Shown here: one piece after another, positions 62,432-64,000 of the stretch
Layout: every line of letters starts with the position of its first letter
How positions within the stretch are numbered: position 1 is the stretch's first letter
The notes under the pieces: generated by a model
What the model was told of the DNA's origin: nothing
The model's database searches: none
Seen by the model: the letters and a program-made list of their open reading frames with translations, nothing else
Assembly (NCBI RefSeq): GCF_016793825.1
Contig: NZ_JAEULM010000036.1
Location: 1 to 64,000, forward strand
DNA: 64,000 nucleotides
Source: Sphingopyxis sp.
GTDB lineage: Bacteria > Pseudomonadota > Alphaproteobacteria > Sphingomonadales > Sphingomonadaceae
Direction of reading: 5' to 3'
Program-made: the position numbers and the translations under genes

Positions 62432-63556
62432 ATGACGGTAATCGATACCGTTCTGTTGAAGGTGGCAAGCAGGTGCAATCTTAATTGCACCTATTGCTAC
62501 GTATTCAATATGGGCGACACTGGCTGGGAGCGGCAGCCCAAGCGCCTAGGCGACGCGGTAGCCGCGCGAATCGTCGAGCAGCTTGGCGACCTGTATCGGT
62601 ATCAAGGGCGGCCCTTCAGCATCGTCTTGCACGGCGGCGAGCCCCTCATGCTCGGTCGCGATCGGCTTGAGGCTCTTTTCTCGGCCCTACATGAAGAAAT
62701 ACCGGCGTGTGGCCTGCACCTGCAGACTAATGGGACGCTGCTCGACGACAGGATTCTCGACCTGTGCGCGCGTTTTGGGGTCGGAATCTCGATCAGTCTC
62801 GACGGCCCTGAAGCGGTGACCGATCGCTTCCGCATCGATCACAAGGGAAAGGGGTCTTTCCAGCGCGTTCACAAAGCGGTTGAGCATATCCGGCGACATC
62901 CGAAGGCGAGTCAGCTCTTCTCCGGCATGCTGGCGGTCGTCGATCCCGAAACGAACGCGCGCGAAATCTATGATTTCTTCAAGGGTACGGGCACGCCGAG
63001 CGTCGATTTCCTTTACCGCGACGGTAATCACGACCAGTTGCCCTTCGGCAAAGCCTCTTTCGAATCCACCGAATATGGCCGATGGATGTGCGACTTGATC
63101 GACGCTTATCTCACCGACCCGACGCCGCCCCGGATCCGAGTCGTCGACGACATGATCAAGCTCCTACTCGGCGGCGCGGCGCGGAAAGAAGGCGTAGGCC
63201 TGTCGGATTATGGCATCATGGTGATCGACACCGACGGCACGATTTCAAAGAATGATACGCTCAAGAGTACGACGAATGCGGGCGACGTCTTCTCGGAAAA
63301 CTGGTCGGTCGTGCGCGACCGGCTGGTCGATGTTGTGCGGTCGAGGGAGTTCCGCGACTATCATGAAAGCCAGCGCCCGATATCTTCGGTCTGTAGGACA
63401 TGCGCTGATCTTGCGGTCTGCGGTGGAGGCATGCCGACGCATCGCTTCAGCGCCAAGCGCGGCCTCGACAATCCGTCAGTCTTTTGTTCTGATCAAAAAA
63501 TGGTCGTCGCACGCCTTCGCCAATGGTTGAAGCCTCACGAGGGGAAGGCGGCATGA
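62432..63556 (+). CDS. Radical SAM/SPASM peptide maturase
   Basis: A 374-residue enzyme. The AdoMet [4Fe-4S] site is CNLNCTYC (C15, C19, C22), followed by the SAM-binding FSIVLHGGEP. The C-terminal SPASM-type cysteines are in SVCRTCADLAVCGGGMP and VFCSD, which bind auxiliary clusters. Overall it fits cyclophane-forming (triceptide) maturases that join aromatic residues to nearby side chains in a peptide. It lies 13 bases after the precursor and its stop overlaps the oxygenase start. Confidence 0.88.
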   Translation: MTVIDTVLLKVASRCNLNCTYCYVFNMGDTGWERQPKRLGDAVAARIVEQLGDLYRYQGRPFSIVLHGGEPLMLGRDRLEALFSALHEEIPACGLHLQTNGTLLDDRILDLCARFGVGISISLDGPEAVTDRFRIDHKGKGSFQRVHKAVEHIRRHPKASQLFSGMLAVVDPETNAREIYDFFKGTGTPSVDFLYRDGNHDQLPFGKASFESTEYGRWMCDLIDAYLTDPTPPRIRVVDDMIKLLLGGAARKEGVGLSDYGIMVIDTDGTISKNDTLKSTTNAGDVFSENWSVVRDRLVDVVRSREFRDYHESQRPISSVCRTCADLAVCGGGMPTHRFSAKRGLDNPSVFCSDQKMVVARLRQWLKPHEGKAA

Positions 63557-64000
63557 TTAGCCTCTCAGCCCCGGATTTCGTCGAAAGCGCGCCCTTTCGG
63601 CATTGCGGATGGGATGGGTTCTTTCCTGCCGCCGAAGCTGATGCGGTGCTAGACTGGCTGGAAGCCGACGCGCCATGGCGCCTCCGGATCGAGAGCTTCT
63701 ACGAGCAGCATGAGTTCAGCTTGCTCAATGCGCCGCCGCCGGCCGAGTTGGAAACGCTCGTGTCGAGGGATACGGTATCGCAACTCGCGGGTCACCTCGA
63801 ACAGTTGTTCGAACTTGATCGCTGTCTCGTCTTGGTAGACGTGTCGGCGCACCGGCTGACCGCTGGCCAGACTATCCGCGTACACAATGATTATCTGGGC
63901 CCGGAGGAAACGCATCGGCTGCTCATCCAGTTCAATCGCGGCTGGTCGATCGACAATGGGGGCCTGCTGATGCTGTTTGGGAGCGACGCGGCAGACGATG
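63553..64000 (+). CDS. 2OG-Fe(II) oxygenase of the RiPP cluster (partial)
   Basis: The first 149 residues of an oxygenase cut by the window end. The iron site begins at VHNDYLG (H111-x-D113), followed by ETHRLLIQFNRGWSIDNGGLL, a typical double-stranded beta-helix continuation; the distal His and Arg lie beyond the window. ATG 63553 overlaps the maturase stop (ATGA). It should hydroxylate or otherwise oxidise the crosslinked peptide. Confidence 0.82.
   Translation, partial: MISLSAPDFVESAPFRHCGWDGFFPAAEADAVLDWLEADAPWRLRIESFYEQHEFSLLNAPPPAELETLVSRDTVSQLAGHLEQLFELDRCLVLVDVSAHRLTAGQTIRVHNDYLGPEETHRLLIQFNRGWSIDNGGLLMLFGSDAADD

Larger units (their letters stand above)
38476..64000. mobile_element. 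Genomic island, left end at tRNA-Gly(CCC)
   Basis: From the broken tRNA to the end of the window the content is accessory: restriction systems, toxin-antitoxin, two tyrosine recombinases, SIR2 and HNH proteins, and a RiPP cluster, with AT-rich gaps unlike the rest of the window. The 205 bases between the tRNA fragment and hsdR (38477-38681) hold no gene. The right end lies outside the window or is not recognisable, and the island may be a composite of several insertions. No relaxase, conjugation or phage structural gene is seen. Confidence 0.6.

Noticed and set aside
62432..63556. FxsB-type maturase of FxSxx peptides
   Set aside because: The precursor has no C-terminal FxSxx motif; it ends in His-Asn-Arg. 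A Tyr/His triceptide type fits better.
38476..64000. CRISPR array, prophage or conjugative module in the island
   Set aside because: No regularly spaced direct repeats, Cas proteins, phage structural genes, relaxase or type IV secretion genes are visible.

Overview
The window looks like a chromosome segment of a GC-rich alphaproteobacterium of the order Sphingomonadales, most likely Sphingopyxis or a close relative. This rests on overall protein character (CC_3452-type secreted protein, LytTR two-component pair, single long Rsh protein, PutA without a DNA-binding domain, HME-RND metal pump) and is an inference, not an identification.

Layout. 1-4018: end of a heavy-metal efflux cluster (adaptor C-terminus, CzcA-type RND pump, CDF-type transporter). 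4214-19622: ordinary core genome: tRNA-Gly(GCC), thioredoxin-like CnoX, a LON-domain protein, an unusual sigma factor, UbiH-type hydroxylase, FtsK, LolA, exonuclease III, RibA, a LytTR response regulator with its histidine kinase, an HxlR regulator, a glycosyltransferase and Rsh. 19619-29329: a tight four-gene minus-strand operon that encodes a c554-like multihaem cytochrome, a lipoprotein with two GlcG/HbpS domains, a predicted outer-membrane beta-barrel and a 1439-residue decahaem protein with a C-terminal LVIVD-type propeller. I read it as a candidate envelope electron conduit. gdhA lies immediately upstream and a CcmI-like TPR gene lies just beyond it. 31844-38305: a secreted unknown, divergent putA/putR, and two acyl-CoA dehydrogenases.

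38437-64000: accessory DNA. It begins exactly where a tRNA-Gly(CCC) gene breaks off just after its anticodon. It carries a defence island: HsdR-HsdM-HsdS, a frameshifted McrB with intact McrC, a small nuclease-like protein, a staphylococcal-nuclease/zinc-finger protein, an Xre/RES toxin-antitoxin pair with its operator-promoter, and an XRE regulator. Next come an array of small GC hairpins, an AT-rich stretch, and a translationally coupled operon of short tyrosine recombinase, DUF1998-like helicase, unknown protein, small protein and full tyrosine integrase. HNH and SIR2-TPR proteins follow. The window ends in a RiPP cluster: a 50-residue precursor ending in Tyr-Asp-Arg / His-Asn-Arg / His-Asn-Arg motifs, a radical SAM/SPASM maturase and the start of a 2OG-Fe(II) oxygenase.

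The strongest candidates for undescribed biology are the multihaem operon, the recombinase-helicase-recombinase module with its hairpin array, and the terminal cyclophane-type peptide cluster. All functions are assigned from motifs read by eye; no database search was run.
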